This document shows, piece after piece, positions 4,840 through 5,550 of a DNA stretch of 5,550 nt. The position numbers and the translations under genes were made by a program. Under the pieces are notes generated by a model, which worked only from the letters and a program-made list of their open reading frames with translations, searched no databases and had not been told where the DNA came from. The stretch spans positions 1-5,550 of the forward strand of contig JAJXYI010000019.1 of NCBI GenBank assembly GCA_021780625.1. The letters run 5' to 3'. Positions within the stretch are counted from its first letter, which is position 1. Every line of letters starts with the position of its first letter. Source of the stretch: a bacterium. GTDB taxonomy: Bacteria; Verrucomicrobiota; Verrucomicrobiae; Opitutales; Opitutaceae.

Positions 4840-4960
4840 TCACCTCCGAGGTGAGGCACTGGGCAGTCTCTCACTGCATTGTCTGACTCTGTGCCCTCCA
4901 CCTGTCCGCCGTAGGCTTGGCGAAGGCGGATGTCTCTGTGGTTCAATTGCGGTTTTTAGG
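4840..4960 (+). repeat. Intergenic element copy 3 (left half missing, interrupted)
   Basis: The family hairpin TCACC-TCCGA-GGTGA (4840-4854) is followed, exactly 33 nt from its last base to the first base of CTCTGTG (4887), by the right arm; the spacing in copy 2 is identical. The terminal 30 nt (4931-4960) match copy 2 at 29 positions. Between CTCTGTG and this terminus lie 37 nt instead of 7. The extra length is mostly a 26-nt hairpin element at 4905-4930. No matching left arm is seen upstream, where the post-tRNA duplication lies instead. A surrounding inverted pair CCCAGT/ACTGGG (4835-4840, 4858-4863) encloses the hairpin. Confidence 0.65.
4905..4930 (+). repeat. Small GC hairpin (REP-like) inserted in element 3
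   Basis: TCCGCC (4905-4910) pairs with GGCGGA (4925-4930), with the core GTAGGCTTGGCGAA between them. It has the same layout as the hairpins at 4556-4586 and 4681-4711: (C)CCGCC-GTAG-core-GGCGG. It lies inside the right arm of element 3, which is uninterrupted in copy 2. Confidence 0.65.
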
Positions 4961-4961
4961 T

Positions 4962-5550
4962 TCACCGTCCGTGCTTCGGCTCAACTCCGGACCCCGCCTG
5001 GGTGTCCGCATCCGCGCCCAGCGCCGACGCGAACAACATCACCGTCGCGGCGGCATCCCCCAGCACACAGGCAAGCAACGTCACGGGTAACGCCGAACCC
5101 ATCACGCTCGCGATTTCACGCAATCCCCCGGTCACATTGACCACCGTCTCCGCCCGCATCACGGTCAGGGTGCTTGCGCCTGGATGCCCTAATTCCGCAT
5201 GAAGCGGTTCCCACGGATTCACGGCGTCGCTCTCCCCGACGCACAATGTGTACTTGCCCGGCTGCCCGAGACCGGCCAGCGCCACCGCCGCCGGCCAGCC
5301 TCCCCCGATGTTGTGCATGATCAACCGCGCCGCCCGACCGATGGCCGCATTGGCCTGCCAGCCCGGACCGAGCATGCCGAAGCCTGTGTTGATATCCAGT
5401 TCATGCACAATCGGTCCGCTTAAGATAAACAATGGCGCGACGTTCTCGTCGGTCGTCTGCACGCCGCGCAGATTAAACTCCGGCTTCGCCATTGATTCCG
5501 TGGCCGCGATGAGAATCGGAAGATATTCGGGACGGCATCCCGCCATCACG
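4962..5550 (-). CDS. Conserved protein of unknown function, C-terminal part
   Basis: The frame is open from the right edge to a TGA at 4964-4962, giving 196 codons before the stop. The first visible residues VMAGCRPEYLPILIAA look internal, so the true start lies outside the window. Recognisable blocks are MAGCRPEYLP, FNLRGVQTTDENVAPLFILSGPI, INTGFGMLGPGWQANAAIGRAARLIMHNIGG, GQPGKYTLCVGES and PWEPLHAELG. I have seen this pattern in conserved hypothetical proteins of about 350-400 residues, some near UGSC-type (seleno)proteins; I cannot name a reaction. The Cys in AGCRPEY and the Cys in YTLCVGE could be functional. The final 45 residues, from about ALPVTLLACVLGDAAATVMLF onward, are Ala/Val-rich and less convincing than the rest, and the stop sits one base from repeat element 3, so the C-terminus may be altered. 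Confidence 0.75.
   Translation of the reverse strand, partial: VMAGCRPEYLPILIAATESMAKPEFNLRGVQTTDENVAPLFILSGPIVHELDINTGFGMLGPGWQANAAIGRAARLIMHNIGGGWPAAVALAGLGQPGKYTLCVGESDAVNPWEPLHAELGHPGASTLTVMRAETVVNVTGGLREIASVMGSALPVTLLACVLGDAAATVMLFASALGADADTQAGSGVEPKHGR

Noticed and set aside
2327..4960. CRISPR array or integron attC sites as explanation of the repeats
   Set aside because: The copies are far apart, separated by genes, have no regular spacers, and no cas or integrase gene is present. The ends lack attC core site sequences.

Overview
This is a GC-rich chromosomal window from a bacterium. Third-position G/C dominates every convincing reading frame. The gene set is housekeeping plus conserved accessory genes, and there is no phage, plasmid or transposase gene. 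Several points recall Verrucomicrobiota (Opitutales-like genomes): the style of the small conserved proteins, the PAS-like/Cys-rich protein, and the CTCTGTGTCTCCGTGG-type and CCGCCGTAG…AAGGCGG-type intergenic repeats. This placement rests on memory of similar sequences, not on a marker gene.

Layout. 1-47 (minus) is the first 15 codons of an unknown protein running off the left edge. 85-621 (plus) is a Nudix hydrolase of the IPP-isomerase-like/YfcD type. It converges on 643-894 (minus), a small conserved tryptophan-rich protein. 982-1746 (plus) is a secreted protein with a LolA-like fold, and 1813-2310 (plus) is a YhcH/YjgK/YiaL cupin (sugar anomerase family); these two may be cotranscribed. 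2517-3389 (plus) is rlmJ, the 23S rRNA m6A2030 methyltransferase. 3703-4329 (plus) is a PAS-like protein with a C-terminal Cys/His cluster. 4461-4535 (plus) is tRNA-Cys(GCA) with encoded CCA, followed by a hairpin terminator. 4962-5550 (minus) is the C-terminal part of a conserved protein of unknown function that enters from the right edge.

The most interesting content is between the genes. Three stretches (2327-2516, 3519-3692, 4840-4960) look like members of one family of short non-coding elements of about 175-190 nt. They share a central hairpin TCACC-N5-GGTGA and a terminus TTCAAT(C/T)GC(C/G)GT…AGG. The two complete copies have imperfect inverted-repeat ends. Each intact end abuts an RTGAA motif, and copy 1 is flanked by a perfect ATGAA direct repeat. 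In copy 1 the right-hand ATGAA is the rlmJ start codon, as if the element inserted exactly there and duplicated it. Copy 2 ends in the AGGA that precedes the PAS-like gene. Copy 3 abuts the stop codon of the right-hand gene, has lost its left half, and carries a second repeat type inserted in it.

That second type is a small GC hairpin (4556-4586, 4681-4711, 4905-4930). Downstream of the tRNA it belongs to a larger duplicated block.

The genes do not form one pathway: RlmJ and tRNA-Cys serve translation, and the others are independent small units. No multi-gene defence or biosynthetic system is visible. The candidate undescribed system is the repeat/element family.
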